Source: Enterobacter hormaechei ATCC 49162 (GTDB taxonomy: Bacteria; Pseudomonadota; Gammaproteobacteria; Enterobacterales; Enterobacteriaceae). From it: a stretch of 64,000 nt of DNA. The notes under the pieces were generated by a model. That model had not been told where the DNA came from. It saw nothing but the letters and a program-made list of their open reading frames with translations, and searched no databases. The DNA lies in assembly GCF_001875655.1 (NCBI RefSeq), contig NZ_MKEQ01000001.1, positions 1,426,001-1,490,000 of the forward strand. The letters run 5' to 3'. Each line of letters starts with the position of its first letter. The first letter of the stretch is position 1. The translations under genes and the position numbers were made by a program. Below are positions 10,250 to 19,393 of this stretch, piece by piece.

Positions 10250-10268
10250 TATAATGAGAATTGTTATC
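10250..10268 (+). promoter_or_regulatory. Fur box upstream of gpmA
   Basis: TATAATGAGAATTGTTATC matches the 19-bp Fur consensus at 15 of 19 positions and lies 25 bp before the gpmA start. E. coli gpmA is a known Fur-repressed gene. The rest of 10120-10293 holds the gpmA promoter region and no gene. Confidence 0.75.
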
Positions 10269-10293
10269 ATTCAAAATGCTTGAGGAGTAAGAA

Positions 10294-11046
10294 ATGGCTA
10301 ATACTAAGCTTGTCCTGGTGCGCCACGGCGAAAGCCAGTGGAACAACGAAAACCGCTTCACCGGTTGGTATGACGTTGATCTGTCCGAGAAAGGCGTGAG
10401 CGAAGCAAAAGCGGCAGGTAAACTGCTGAAAGAAGAAGGCTTCACCTTTGACTTTGCTTACACCTCTGTGCTGAAACGTGCCATCCATACCCTGTGGAAC
10501 GTGCTGGACGAGCTAGATCAGGCCTGGCTGCCGGTTGAGAAATCCTGGAAACTGAACGAGCGTCACTACGGTGCGCTGCAAGGTCTGAACAAAGCGGAAA
10601 CCGCAGAAAAATACGGTGACGAGCAGGTTAAGCAGTGGCGTCGTGGTTTTGCAGTCACGCCTCCAGAGCTGAGCAAAGATGACGAGCGCTACCCGGGTCA
10701 CGATCCGCGTTACGCGAAGCTGACTGAGGCTGAACTGCCGCAGACCGAAAGCCTGGCGCTGACCATCGACCGCGTTGTGCCTTACTGGAACGAAACCATT
10801 CTGCCACGCCTGAAAAGCGGCGAGCGCGTCATTATCGCTGCTCACGGTAACTCCCTGCGTGCGCTGGTGAAATACCTGGACAACATGGGCGAAGATGAGA
10901 TCCTCGAGCTGAATATCCCTACCGGCGTGCCGCTGGTGTACGAGTTCGACGAAAACTTCAAGCCAGTTAAACATTACTACCTGGGTAACGCCGACGAAAT
11001 CGCTGCAAAAGCGGCGGCCGTGGCGAACCAGGGTAAAGCGAAGTAA
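10294..11046 (+). CDS. gpmA: 2,3-bisphosphoglycerate-dependent phosphoglycerate mutase GpmA
   Basis: Glycolytic interconversion of 3- and 2-phosphoglycerate through a phosphohistidine. 250 residues. The catalytic [10 protein letters not shown] is at residues 8-17 (His11 phosphorylated), [12 protein letters not shown] near 89-100 and the second catalytic His in AAHGNSLRA (about 183-191). GAGGAG ribosome site. Single gene under its own promoter, with a Fur box, ending at a terminator shared with convergent aroG. Confidence 0.97.
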   Translation: MANTKLVLVRHGESQWNNENRFTGWYDVDLSEKGVSEAKAAGKLLKEEGFTFDFAYTSVLKRAIHTLWNVLDELDQAWLPVEKSWKLNERHYGALQGLNKAETAEKYGDEQVKQWRRGFAVTPPELSKDDERYPGHDPRYAKLTEAELPQTESLALTIDRVVPYWNETILPRLKSGERVIIAAHGNSLRALVKYLDNMGEDEILELNIPTGVPLVYEFDENFKPVKHYYLGNADEIAAKAAAVANQGKAK

Positions 11047-11062
11047 TATTCGCCGGACATAA

Positions 11063-11090
11063 AAAAAGCGTGGAGCAATCCACGCTTTTT
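11063..11090. terminator. Bidirectional terminator between gpmA and aroG
   Basis: 12-bp stem AAAAAGCGTGGA / TCCACGCTTTTT with a GCAA loop, with A/T runs at both ends, between convergent genes. Confidence 0.9.
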
Positions 11091-11107
11091 TATTGCCTGC
11101 GACAAAC

Positions 11108-12160
11108 TTAACCGCGACGCGCTTTAACCGCATCCGCCAGCTGACGCAGGATCGCATCGGTATCGTCCCAGCCAATGCAGGCATCCGTCACGCTCTTACC
11201 GTAGACCAGCGGCTCGCTGCCCTCCAGGTTCTGGTTGCCTTCCACCAGATGGCTCTCAATCATCACCCCAATCACTGCGCGTTCACCGCTGGCGATTTGC
11301 TGACAAACATCTGCGCCGACTTCCATCTGCTTTTTGAACTGTTTGCTGGAATTCGCATGGCTGAAGTCGATCATCACCTGCGGCGGCAGCCCTGCTTTTT
11401 CCAGCCCGGCCTTCACCTCTGCCACGTGTTTAGCGCTATAGTTAGGCTCTTTACCGCCGCGCAGAATGATATGGCAATCGCCGTTACCGCTGGTGTTCAC
11501 GATAGCCGAGTGGCCCCACTTGGTCACCGACAGGAAGCAGTGCGGTGCGCCAGCTGCATTGATGGCATCAATGGCGACCTTAATAGTGCCATCAGTGCCA
11601 TTTTTGAAACCCACCGGGCATGACAGGCCAGACGCCAGCTCGCGGTGCACCTGAGATTCAGTCGTACGCGCGCCAATAGCGCCCCAGCTCATCAGGTCTG
11701 CCAGATACTGCGGGGTGATCATATCGAGGAATTCACCGGCAGCAGGCAGCCCGCTGTCGTTAATTTCCAGCAGCAGCTTACGCGCAATGCGCAGGCCGTC
11801 GTTGATCTGGAAACTGTTGTCCATGTGCGGATCGTTGATCAGCCCTTTCCAGCCCACAGTGGTACGCGGTTTTTCGAAATAAACGCGCATCACGATTTCC
11901 AGTTCGTCTTTCAACTCCTCACGCAGGGCCAGCAGACGCGACGCATACTCTTTGGCCGCAGCAGGATCGTGAATGGAGCATGGCCCAATCACCACCAGAA
12001 GACGATCGTCGCTCCCTTTGAGGATCTTGTGGATCGCCTTGCGGGCATGAGACACCGTGTTGGCGGCATTTTCGGTGGCGGGGAATTTTTCAAGGAGCGC
12101 TACGGGAGGTAATAACTCATTGATCTCTTTAATGCGTAAATCGTCGTTCTGATAATTCAT
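11108..12160 (-). CDS. aroG: DAHP synthase AroG (phenylalanine-sensitive isozyme)
   Basis: Condenses phosphoenolpyruvate and erythrose 4-phosphate, the first step of aromatic amino acid synthesis. 350 residues, nearly identical to E. coli AroG. Visible class I features: LLVVIGPCSIHDP (about 54-66, with the metal-ligand Cys), VYFEKPRTTVGWKG (about 93-106), GARTTESQVHRE (about 163-174) and metal-ligand His in IDFSHANSSK (about 265-274). The Phe-sensitive assignment rests on overall similarity to AroG rather than AroF/H. A perfect TyrR box lies 70 bp upstream. Confidence 0.96.
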   Translation of the reverse strand: MNYQNDDLRIKEINELLPPVALLEKFPATENAANTVSHARKAIHKILKGSDDRLLVVIGPCSIHDPAAAKEYASRLLALREELKDELEIVMRVYFEKPRTTVGWKGLINDPHMDNSFQINDGLRIARKLLLEINDSGLPAAGEFLDMITPQYLADLMSWGAIGARTTESQVHRELASGLSCPVGFKNGTDGTIKVAIDAINAAGAPHCFLSVTKWGHSAIVNTSGNGDCHIILRGGKEPNYSAKHVAEVKAGLEKAGLPPQVMIDFSHANSSKQFKKQMEVGADVCQQIASGERAVIGVMIESHLVEGNQNLEGSEPLVYGKSVTDACIGWDDTDAILRQLADAVKARRG

Positions 12161-12230
12161 CTTCTTTCCGGCTCTGCCATATCTTTAGTAATGAAAGCAA
12201 TGCTTTCAATCTAACTTGTCGGCCCTGAAG

Positions 12231-12248
12231 TGTAAACGGGCTTTTACA
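12231..12248 (-). promoter_or_regulatory. TyrR box upstream of aroG
   Basis: TGTAAACGGGCTTTTACA is a perfect strong TyrR box (TGTAAA-N6-TTTACA), and the palindrome extends to 8-bp arms. In E. coli TyrR represses aroG here, mainly with phenylalanine. The remainder of 12161-12464 shows no gene; it is AT-rich and holds the divergent aroG and ybgS promoters. Confidence 0.9.
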
Positions 12249-12464
12249 CTTCACGCAGATAATTCCTGGAATTCAGCTAAAATACGCAACAAAATAGCGA
12301 AAAATGAGATCTGGCCTAAAATTTTTACTTGTAACGACTGAATTTAAATATTTATACGCGATTCCATCCTGACATAACTCGGGAAACTGGGATCTTTCGC
12401 CACTGAACAAGATGCACTGTTGGAGAATGTTATCCAGCGTAACGATAAGAACAGGAGCACCATG

Positions 12465-12824
12465 ATGAAAATGACGAAACTGACTACGCTTTTCCTGACG
12501 GCAACCCTTACCCTGGCAAGCGGTAGCGTACTGGCAGCCGATACCGGCTCTTCCGGCAGCAACGGCGACGCGAATGCCGCTGCCGAAGCGGGCCAGGTTG
12601 CGCCGGATGCAAAGCAGAATATTGCGCCGAATAATGTTGATAACAACAATATCAACACGGGCAATACCAATACTGGCGGTACGAACACCGGCACGATGAA
12701 TCATGACGGTATGAGCACTGACGAGGTTCATAAAAACTCAATGTGTAAAGACGGCAAATGCCCGGACCCGAATGACAAAGTGGGCAGCGATGCCGATACC
12801 AAAACAGACGGTACGACTCAGTAA
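12465..12824 (+). CDS. ybgS: YbgS-like secreted protein of unknown function
   Basis: 119-residue small protein with a clear Sec signal peptide ([20 protein letters not shown], cleavage after VLA-A near residue 23). The mature part is low-complexity: rich in Asn, Gly, Thr and Asp ([20 protein letters not shown]), with a conserved end containing [17 protein letters not shown] and DTKTDGTTQ. The two Cys in CKDGKC could form a disulfide or bind metal (inference). Matches E. coli YbgS in both ends and position; no function is established. The start is the second of two adjacent ATGs, 7 nt after AGGAG. Followed by a terminator. Confidence 0.85.
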   Translation: MKMTKLTTLFLTATLTLASGSVLAADTGSSGSNGDANAAAEAGQVAPDAKQNIAPNNVDNNNINTGNTNTGGTNTGTMNHDGMSTDEVHKNSMCKDGKCPDPNDKVGSDADTKTDGTTQ

Positions 12825-12844
12825 CCTTCTGTAAGGTAAAAGAG

Positions 12845-12869
12845 GGAGAGCGAATGCTCTCCTTTTTTA
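12845..12869 (+). terminator. Terminator after ybgS
   Basis: GGAGAGC / GCTCTCC stem with a GAAT loop and T6, 20 bp past the ybgS stop. Confidence 0.9.
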
Positions 12870-12923
12870 TTTAAGCTCTTAAAAACGCTACACTAAAAAT
12901 AATAATAAATCAGGAACGATACC

Positions 12924-13862
12924 ATGGCGCACTCCCACTCCCATCCTCCCGCTGCTGGCGATGAAAATGCCAAACGGCTTCTGCTGGCCTTCGGCGTCAC
13001 CGCCACCTTTATGATCATAGAAGTGATCGGCGGGCTGATATCCGGCTCTCTGGCGCTGCTGGCCGATGCCGGGCATATGCTGACCGACGCTGCCGCGCTC
13101 CTGTTTGCTCTGCTGGCCGTGCAGTTTGCCCGTCGCCCTCCCAATGCCCGCCATACCTTTGGCTGGCTCAGACTGACCACGCTTGCCGCCTTCGTGAATG
13201 CGATTGCACTGGTGGTGATTACTATTCTTATCGTCTGGGAGGCTTTTCAGCGCTTTCGGCATCCTCAACCGATAGCCGGAACAACGATGATGGTCATCGC
13301 CGTTGCCGGGTTGGTCGCCAATATTCTGGCGTTCTGGATTTTGCACCGCGGCAGCAGCGAAAAAAATCTGAACGTGCGGGCCGCGGCGCTTCATGTGCTG
13401 GGCGATCTGCTGGGTTCTGTGGGTGCCATCGTAGCGGCGCTGATTATTATGGGCACGGGCTGGACCCCTATCGACCCGATTCTTTCCGTGCTGGTATCGT
13501 GCCTGGTATTGCGCAGTGCCTGGCGGCTATTGAAAGAGAGTGTTAACGAGTTGCTGGAAGGCGCTCCTACGTCGCTGGATATTGGCGAGCTAAAACGCAA
13601 TCTGTGTCGCTCCATTCCTGAAGTTCGTAACGTTCACCACGTTCACGTCTGGCTGGTGGGTGAGAAACCGCTTATGACGCTGCACGTTCAGGTTATCCCG
13701 CCCCACGATCACGATGCGTTGCTTGAACGTATTCAGCACTTCCTTGAGCATCACTACGAAATTGCCCACGCCACCATTCAGATGGAGTATCAGCCGTGTA
13801 ACGGGCCAGACTGTCACCTGAACGAGGCGCAGTCCGGCCATTCACATGCCCATCACCATTAA
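12924..13862 (+). CDS. zitB: Zinc/cation efflux transporter ZitB (CDF family)
   Basis: Inner-membrane proton-coupled exporter of Zn2+. 312 residues: His-rich N-terminus (MAHSHSHPP), six predicted helices, metal site residues in [16 protein letters not shown] (TM2, about 44-60) and [15 protein letters not shown] (TM5, about 151-165), then a cytosolic ferredoxin-like domain (about 215-290) and a His-rich tail (GHSHAHHH). The stop codon overlaps that of convergent pnuC. E. coli ZitB protects at moderate zinc levels. Confidence 0.94.
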   Translation: MAHSHSHPPAAGDENAKRLLLAFGVTATFMIIEVIGGLISGSLALLADAGHMLTDAAALLFALLAVQFARRPPNARHTFGWLRLTTLAAFVNAIALVVITILIVWEAFQRFRHPQPIAGTTMMVIAVAGLVANILAFWILHRGSSEKNLNVRAAALHVLGDLLGSVGAIVAALIIMGTGWTPIDPILSVLVSCLVLRSAWRLLKESVNELLEGAPTSLDIGELKRNLCRSIPEVRNVHHVHVWLVGEKPLMTLHVQVIPPHDHDALLERIQHFLEHHYEIAHATIQMEYQPCNGPDCHLNEAQSGHSHAHHH

Positions 13863-14578
13863 CGGGAAAGCGCGCGAGAGCCACGCTCACGCGCGCTGTT
13901 AATCCACATACGGCTGCCGTTCAGGGCAATGAAGGTCAGCAGCATGTACTCCAGCGACATGGCATACACGCCCTGACGGGCAAAAATCACCACGCTTATC
14001 ACGTTAATGACCACCCACAGCAGCCAGTTCTCCACGTATTTACGGGTCATCAGGATCATTGCGGCAATCGACAGCACCATCATGCAGGAATCCCAGAATG
14101 GGAAGGCATCCGGCTGAAGTTCAGGCATCGTCACGTTTAATCCCAGACCCGACATCACCGCGACCGCCACGCGCGTCAGGAAGGCAAATACCGGATCAAT
14201 AAAGACCGTCATAAAGCCGATAGCCACCACGCAGGCAGCGAACCAGGCGATGGCTTTTGGCAACGGTAGCCAGCGGATTTGTAGCTCCGCCTCCTGCTGA
14301 CTGTTTTGCCGCGACCAGGCATACCAGCCATAGATATTGGCCGCGAAAAAGAACACCTGTAGAAGCAGGCTGGCGTAGAGCTGGATCTGGAAGAAGATAA
14401 TCGCAAACAGCGTGACGTTAATCAGCCCGAACGCATAGTTGCTGATCTTCTCAAGGCTGGCCAGCCAGATACAGAGTAATCCGGCCAGCGTCCCTACCGC
14501 TTCAATCCAGGACAGGTCATAGCCGCCCGCACCAATCGGGATATGAACCAGGATGTTCTGTGTGCTAAAAAAATCCAT
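13859..14578 (-). CDS. pnuC: Nicotinamide riboside transporter PnuC
   Basis: Inner-membrane facilitator for nicotinamide riboside uptake, feeding NAD salvage. 239 residues, about seven hydrophobic helices, with [18 protein letters not shown] near residue 24 and the conserved FWDS...[15 protein letters not shown] region near 165-200 that contributes to substrate binding. The start at MDFFSTQN is preceded by GGAG and gives the E. coli length; a longer frame would overlap nadA. Follows nadA by 22 bp, so the de novo and salvage genes share NadR control. Confidence 0.94.
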   Translation of the reverse strand: MDFFSTQNILVHIPIGAGGYDLSWIEAVGTLAGLLCIWLASLEKISNYAFGLINVTLFAIIFFQIQLYASLLLQVFFFAANIYGWYAWSRQNSQQEAELQIRWLPLPKAIAWFAACVVAIGFMTVFIDPVFAFLTRVAVAVMSGLGLNVTMPELQPDAFPFWDSCMMVLSIAAMILMTRKYVENWLLWVVINVISVVIFARQGVYAMSLEYMLLTFIALNGSRMWINSARERGSRALSR

Positions 14579-14600
14579 TTTTTCTCCGGGGCGTAATGAG

Positions 14601-15644
14601 TTAAGTACGTAGTGTAGCCGCAAAATCCAGCATACGGTTAAGCGGAATTAACGCGCCTTCACGCAGGGCGGCATCTACGTGGATTTCATGCGCTGCGCCA
14701 CCGTTCTCCAGCCCCTCCGCAATCGCCTTGAGTCCATTCATCGCCATCCACGGGCAATGCGCGCAGCTGCGACAGGTCGCCCCTTCTCCGGCGGTCGGCG
14801 CTTCGAGCAATACTTTTTCCGGCACGGCCTGCTGCATCTTGTAGAAGATACCGCGGTCGGTCGCCACAATGAGCTGCTTGTGCGGCAGGGTTTTCGCGGC
14901 ATGTATAAGCTGGCTGGTGGAGCCGACGGCATCCGCCATGTCAACGATGGACTGCGGGGATTCCGGGTGCACCAGAATGGCGGCGTCCGGGTATAACCCT
15001 TTCATGCGTGTCAGTGCCTGGGTCTTAAACTCGTCGTGAACGATACAGGCACCCTGCCAGCACAGCACATCCGCACCGGTCTGTTTTTGCACGTAATTTC
15101 CCAGATGGCGATCGGGCGCCCAGATGATTTTCTCCCCCAGGCTGTCCAGATGTTCAATCAACTCAACGGCGATACTGGACGTCACTACCCAGTCTGCCCG
15201 GGCCTTTACAGCAGCGGAGGTGTTGGCGTAGACCACAACGGTACGGTCGGGGTGGGCATCACAGAAGGCGGTGAATTCATCTATCGGGCAACCGAGGTCG
15301 AGGGAGCATTCAGCATTCAGCGTCGGCATCAGAACCGTTTTTTCCGGGCTGAGGATTTTTGCCGTTTCCCCCATAAAACGAACGCCCGCGACCAGCAGCG
15401 TGGAGGCAGGATGTTTAGCACCGAAACGCGCCATCTCCAGGGAGTCTGAGATACAGCCGCCCGTCTCTTCCGCCAGCTGCTGAATTTCCGGGTCGGTGTA
15501 GTAATGCGCCACCATCACCGCATCACGCTCTTTAAGAAGGCGCTTGATTTTCTCACGATAAAACTGCTTCTCATCCCGGCTTAGCGGAGCAGGCTTCGGC
15601 GGGAAGGGATAGATTGCGGTTTCGGGATTAAACATCACACTCAT
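14601..15644 (-). CDS. nadA: Quinolinate synthase NadA
   Basis: [4Fe-4S] enzyme condensing iminoaspartate with dihydroxyacetone phosphate to quinolinate in NAD synthesis. 347 residues. Cluster Cys are expected in AECSLDLGC (about 113), LCWQGAC (about 200) and CRSCAHCPW (about 291-299). [10 protein letters not shown] and [11 protein letters not shown] line the active site. The start is set at [10 protein letters not shown], matching E. coli; an upstream in-frame ATG at 15713 lacks homology. First gene of nadA-pnuC, with a NadR box at 15717-15734. Confidence 0.96.
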   Translation of the reverse strand: MSVMFNPETAIYPFPPKPAPLSRDEKQFYREKIKRLLKERDAVMVAHYYTDPEIQQLAEETGGCISDSLEMARFGAKHPASTLLVAGVRFMGETAKILSPEKTVLMPTLNAECSLDLGCPIDEFTAFCDAHPDRTVVVYANTSAAVKARADWVVTSSIAVELIEHLDSLGEKIIWAPDRHLGNYVQKQTGADVLCWQGACIVHDEFKTQALTRMKGLYPDAAILVHPESPQSIVDMADAVGSTSQLIHAAKTLPHKQLIVATDRGIFYKMQQAVPEKVLLEAPTAGEGATCRSCAHCPWMAMNGLKAIAEGLENGGAAHEIHVDAALREGALIPLNRMLDFAATLRT

Positions 15645-15716
15645 TATGGCTTCTCGTTTTGCTGGCTTAACAATATTGCCTTTCTTTTGCATGAGATAAC
15701 AAAAATGAGGCAATGG

Positions 15717-15734
15717 TGTTTTATATACTAAACA
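15717..15734 (-). promoter_or_regulatory. NadR box of nadA-pnuC
   Basis: On the coding strand TGTTTAGTATATAAAACA fits the NadR operator (TGTTTA-N6-TAAACA) with one mismatch, 72 bp before nadA. NadR represses NAD synthesis genes when NAD is high. Confidence 0.85.
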
Positions 15735-15786
15735 AGATAGCGAATCTGAGGGGAAATGTCATCGGGAATTGATGCTGGCGGCAATT

Positions 15787-15814
15787 GTCGGGTGGCGGCT
15801 TCGCCTTACCCGAC
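15787..15814. repeat. REP-like palindrome between nadA and the tRNA operon
   Basis: Imperfect 28-bp palindrome from GTCGGGTGGCG to TTACCCGAC, with a GCTTCGCC centre, of the REP type seen elsewhere in the window. Confidence 0.6.
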
Positions 15815-15845
15815 CTACAAAGCACGGGCGAACGACAGATAGCAA

Positions 15846-15868
15846 AAAGGCGCCTTTAGGGCGCCTTT
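15846..15868 (-). terminator. Terminator of the Lys/Val tRNA operon
   Basis: AAAGGCGCC / GGCGCCTTT stem with a 5-nt loop and T5 on the tRNA strand, 6 bp after the last tRNA. Confidence 0.88.
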
Positions 15869-15874
15869 CTACAT

Positions 15875-15950
15875 TGGTGGGTCGTGCAGGATTCGAACCT
15901 GCGACCAATTGATTAAAAGTCAACTGCTCTACCAACTGAGCTAACGACCC
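15875..15950 (-). tRNA. tRNA-Lys (anticodon TTT), fifth gene of operon
   Basis: 76-nt gene: GGGTCGTTAGCTCAGTTGG at the 5' end, anticodon loop CTTTTAA, T arm GGTTCGAATCC, and encoded CCA. Identical to the three other Lys genes in the cluster. Confidence 0.97.
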
Positions 15951-15981
15951 CTTGCGGGATGTACTTCAAATCTATTCAGGC

Positions 15982-16057
15982 TGGTGGGTCGTGCAGGATT
16001 CGAACCTGCGACCAATTGATTAAAAGTCAACTGCTCTACCAACTGAGCTAACGACCC
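15982..16057 (-). tRNA. tRNA-Lys (anticodon TTT), fourth gene of operon
   Basis: 76-nt cloverleaf with encoded CCA, identical to the neighbouring tRNA-Lys copies; 31 bp upstream of the fifth gene. Confidence 0.97.
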
Positions 16058-16092
16058 ATTCGGGTGTTGCCTGAATTATCACTCGGAACCAA

Positions 16093-16116
16093 TAAAATTG
16101 GTGGGTCGTGCAGGAT
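16093..16116 (-). repeat. Duplicated tRNA-Lys 3' tail in the spacer
   Basis: A 24-bp copy of the tRNA-Lys 3' end plus trailing spacer (ATCCTGCACGACCCACCA plus six bases) without the rest of the tRNA. The identical 24 bp at the end of the intact gene is at 16193-16216, exactly 100 bp away. Between them lie short hairpins: GGCttcGCC (16122), GCCCttcGGGC (16133) and CGTTGCTaaAGCAACG (16144). Confidence 0.9.
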
Positions 16117-16198
16117 GACTCGGCTTCGCCTCGCCCTTCGGGCCGTTGCTAAAGCAACGTTATCCTTCACGTTTAATATCTGAGTAAGACATTAAAAT

Positions 16199-16274
16199 TG
16201 GTGGGTCGTGCAGGATTCGAACCTGCGACCAATTGATTAAAAGTCAACTGCTCTACCAACTGAGCTAACGACCC
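16199..16274 (-). tRNA. lysW: tRNA-Lys (anticodon TTT), third gene of operon
   Basis: 76-nt tRNA-Lys with encoded CCA, 3 bp after tRNA-Val. Its 3' end begins the 100-bp duplicated-tail spacer. The symbol follows the E. coli order lysT-valT-lysW. Confidence 0.95.
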
Positions 16275-16277
16275 GAG

Positions 16278-16353
16278 TGGTGGGTGATGACGGGCTCGAA
16301 CCGCCGACCCCCTCCGTGTAAAGGAGATGCTCTACCAACTGAGCTAATCACCC
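16278..16353 (-). tRNA. valT: tRNA-Val (anticodon TAC)
   Basis: 76-nt cloverleaf GGGTGATTAGCTCAGTTGG ... CCA, anticodon loop CTTTACA. Sits between two tRNA-Lys genes as in E. coli lysT-valT-lysW. Confidence 0.97.
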
Positions 16354-16380
16354 ACTCTGTACTGCCGGAACTGCTTTAAG

Positions 16381-16456
16381 TGGTGGGTCGTGCAGGATTC
16401 GAACCTGCGACCAATTGATTAAAAGTCAACTGCTCTACCAACTGAGCTAACGACCC
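16381..16456 (-). tRNA. lysT: tRNA-Lys (anticodon TTT), first gene of operon
   Basis: 76-nt tRNA-Lys with encoded CCA, identical to the other Lys copies; promoter-proximal gene of the operon. Confidence 0.97.
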
Positions 16457-16506
16457 ACTTTTGCGCTGCTTTCACGTTGTTTGATATCCCGTGGCAACGG
16501 CGGCAT

Positions 16507-16534
16507 ATATTACTGATTTAAGAATTCAGCGCAA
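16507..16534 (-). promoter_or_regulatory. Probable promoter of the tRNA operon
   Basis: On the tRNA strand TTGCGC, 16 bp, TAATAT, followed by a GC-rich discriminator (GCCGCCG), typical of stringently controlled tRNA promoters; 50 bp upstream of lysT. Confidence 0.55.
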
Positions 16535-16617
16535 CAAAAATTTCGATGAAGATCACTTAACTGCTTAGGAATCATGCTGCACGACCAGAAATAACGCGAT
16601 TTCTGGTCATGCGGTAA

Positions 16618-17406
16618 TCAACCCATCGAACTCAAACGTTTTTGCGCTTGTTTAGCGCCGTCGGTACCCGGGAATTTCGCAACCACCTGCTGATAAACCG
16701 CTTTGGCTTTTGCAGTGTCGCCTTTGTCCTGCATGATCACGCCGACTTTATACATCGCATCAGGCGCTTTCGGTGATTTCGGGTAATTTTTCACCACAGA
16801 GGCAAAATAAAACGCCGCATCATCCTTTTTACCCTTGTTGTAATTCAACTGACCCAGCCAGTAGTTCGCATTTGGCTGGTAAGTGGAATCAGGGTACTTC
16901 TTAACGAAGTTCTGAAACGCAACGATAGCATCGTCCTGACGCGATTTATCCTGCACCAGGGCAATGGCCGCGTTATAGTCCGTATTCGCGTCACCGCTCT
17001 GTACAGGCGCACCAGACGACGCGGAAGCATCTGCCGCAGGCGCAGGCGCTGCCGCACCGCTTTGATCGCCTGCCGCTGGCTGGGCTGCTGCTCCGCCGCT
17101 GTTCAGGCTATCCATCTGCAACAAGATTTGCTTCTGGCGCTCCACAACCTGATTAAGCTGATACTGACTCTCCTGGATCTGACCACGGAGGGAATCAATA
17201 TCATTCTGGTTATCGGAAAGCTGCTGCTGGAGTTGAGTTAAAAGCTGGCTGTGAGCGTTAGAAATACGCTCGAGTTGAGTGACCCGGTCTTCTACCGAGC
17301 CTGAGCCGACACTACTGATTGGTGCCTGAGCAAAAGCGGCCCAGGGGGCCGCTATTCCAACCAGTAACGACAGACTCATCAGATGATGTCTGAAGTTACT
17401 GCTCAT
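16618..17406 (-). CDS. cpoB: Cell division coordinator CpoB (YbgF)
   Basis: Periplasmic protein that binds TolA and PBP1B and links outer-membrane constriction to septal peptidoglycan synthesis. 262 residues: signal peptide (cleavage after AFA near 26), an N-terminal coiled coil that trimerises (about 38-100, VEDRVTQLERISNAHSQLLT onward), an Ala/Pro/Gly linker, and C-terminal TPR-like repeats (about 140-262; YWLGQLNYNKGKKDDAAFYF). Starts 9 bp after pal; last gene of the tol-pal cluster. Confidence 0.95.
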   Translation of the reverse strand: MSSNFRHHLMSLSLLVGIAAPWAAFAQAPISSVGSGSVEDRVTQLERISNAHSQLLTQLQQQLSDNQNDIDSLRGQIQESQYQLNQVVERQKQILLQMDSLNSGGAAAQPAAGDQSGAAAPAPAADASASSGAPVQSGDANTDYNAAIALVQDKSRQDDAIVAFQNFVKKYPDSTYQPNANYWLGQLNYNKGKKDDAAFYFASVVKNYPKSPKAPDAMYKVGVIMQDKGDTAKAKAVYQQVVAKFPGTDGAKQAQKRLSSMG

Positions 17407-17415
17407 GCAATTCTC

Positions 17416-17961
<546 letters not shown>

Positions 17962-17971
17962 TTAATTATTA

Positions 17972-19264
17972 TTACAGATACGGCGACCAGGCAGGTGATT
18001 TTACCTGTCCATCAGTTGCCGGAAGACGCGCTTTGAAACGCCCATCTGTAGAAACCAGATTCAGCACGGATCCCATCCCCTGAGAAGAGCTGTAGATTAC
18101 CATGGTGCCGTTAGGTGCCAGACTTGGCGTTTCATCCAGGAACGTTGACGACAGTATTTGTACGCCCCCCGTTACCAGATCTTGTTTGGCAATGTGTTGC
18201 TGACCACCCGCAGTGCTGACCATTACCATTGTTTTACCATCGGCACTGACGTCAGCATCCTGGTTCTGAGAACCTTCCCAGGTAATACGCTGCGCTGCTC
18301 CGCCGTTGATATTCACTTTATAAACTTGTGGACGACCTGCCTGGTCAGACGTAAAGGCCAGATTCTGGCTGTCCGGGAACCAGGTTGGCTCAGTATTGTT
18401 GCTACGACCATCCGTGACCTGACGGATCTGACCAGAACCAATATCCATCACGTACAGGTTCAGGCTACCGGTTTTAGACAGGGCAAACGCCAGTTTAGTC
18501 CCATCCGGAGAGAACGCAGGTGCACCGTTGTGACGCGGGAATGACGCAACCTGACGCACAGCACCGTTAGAGAGCGTCTGGATAACCAGCGCGGAACGGC
18601 CGCTTTCGAAGGTTACGTACGCCAGCTTAGAGCCGTCCGGAGACCATGCCGGAGACATCAGCGGCTGCGGAGAACGGTGTACGGTAAACTGGTTGTAGCC
18701 ATCGTAGTCAGAGACGCGCAGCTCATAAGGGAACTGGCCGCCGTTGGTCTGTACTACGTACGCGATACGGGTACGGAACGCACCTTTAATACCGGTCAGC
18801 TTCTCGAACACTTCGTCACTCGCAGTATGACCTGCGTAACGCAGCCACTGCTTGTTCACTTTATAGGTGTTTTGAGCCAGAACGGTACCCGGCGCACCGC
18901 CGGTATCCACCAGCTGATAAGCGACGTTATAGCCACCGTCTGGTGCAGGGGTAACCTGTCCGATAACCACCGCGTCAATACCCAAAGCAGACCATGCGGC
19001 AGGCTGAACTTCCTGCGCAGTACCCGGCTGCTGTGGCAGACGAGAACGATCTAAGGGATTAAATTTACCGCTGTTACGCAGGTCAGCTGCAACAATGCCG
19101 CCAATATCTTCAGGCGCGGCACCTGGCCCTGCCCACTGGAACGGAACGACACCGATTGGACGCGCCGAGTCCACCCCTTGGGTGATCTCGATACGTACTT
19201 CTGCGTGCAGTACAGCTGCCCACAGCATTAAAAAACCAAATGCTACACGTAATGCCTGCTTCAT
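17972..19264 (-). CDS. tolB: Tol-Pal periplasmic beta-propeller protein TolB
   Basis: Periplasmic component that binds Pal and TolA. 430 residues: Sec signal (cleavage after LHA at 21), an N-terminal alpha/beta domain (about 22-160), then a six-bladed propeller with WD-like repeats such as [34 protein letters not shown] and [16 protein letters not shown]. Two adjacent ATGs exist; the second is better spaced from GGGAGA and matches E. coli. 129 bp separates it from tolA. Confidence 0.96.
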   Translation of the reverse strand: MKQALRVAFGFLMLWAAVLHAEVRIEITQGVDSARPIGVVPFQWAGPGAAPEDIGGIVAADLRNSGKFNPLDRSRLPQQPGTAQEVQPAAWSALGIDAVVIGQVTPAPDGGYNVAYQLVDTGGAPGTVLAQNTYKVNKQWLRYAGHTASDEVFEKLTGIKGAFRTRIAYVVQTNGGQFPYELRVSDYDGYNQFTVHRSPQPLMSPAWSPDGSKLAYVTFESGRSALVIQTLSNGAVRQVASFPRHNGAPAFSPDGTKLAFALSKTGSLNLYVMDIGSGQIRQVTDGRSNNTEPTWFPDSQNLAFTSDQAGRPQVYKVNINGGAAQRITWEGSQNQDADVSADGKTMVMVSTAGGQQHIAKQDLVTGGVQILSSTFLDETPSLAPNGTMVIYSSSQGMGSVLNLVSTDGRFKARLPATDGQVKSPAWSPYL

Positions 19265-19393
19265 CATATCTCCCTTATCTGGGTAACCTTACCCACGATA
19301 ATTTAGCAGAATGTTAACAAACCCAAATAGACAAAACTACTTATCCTGTTTACGACAATAGACTGTTTTTCATACTTCCGTTAGAGGAGATGA

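Noticed and set aside
16098..16116. Degenerate fifth tRNA-Lys pseudogene
   Set aside because: Only the 3'-terminal 18 bases are present, with no D arm or anticodon arm, so it is listed as a tail repeat.
15787..16216. CRISPR array or prophage attachment site at the tRNA cluster
   Set aside because: Repeats are identical tRNA genes and one tail duplication; there is no regular short repeat-spacer series and no integrase gene nearby.
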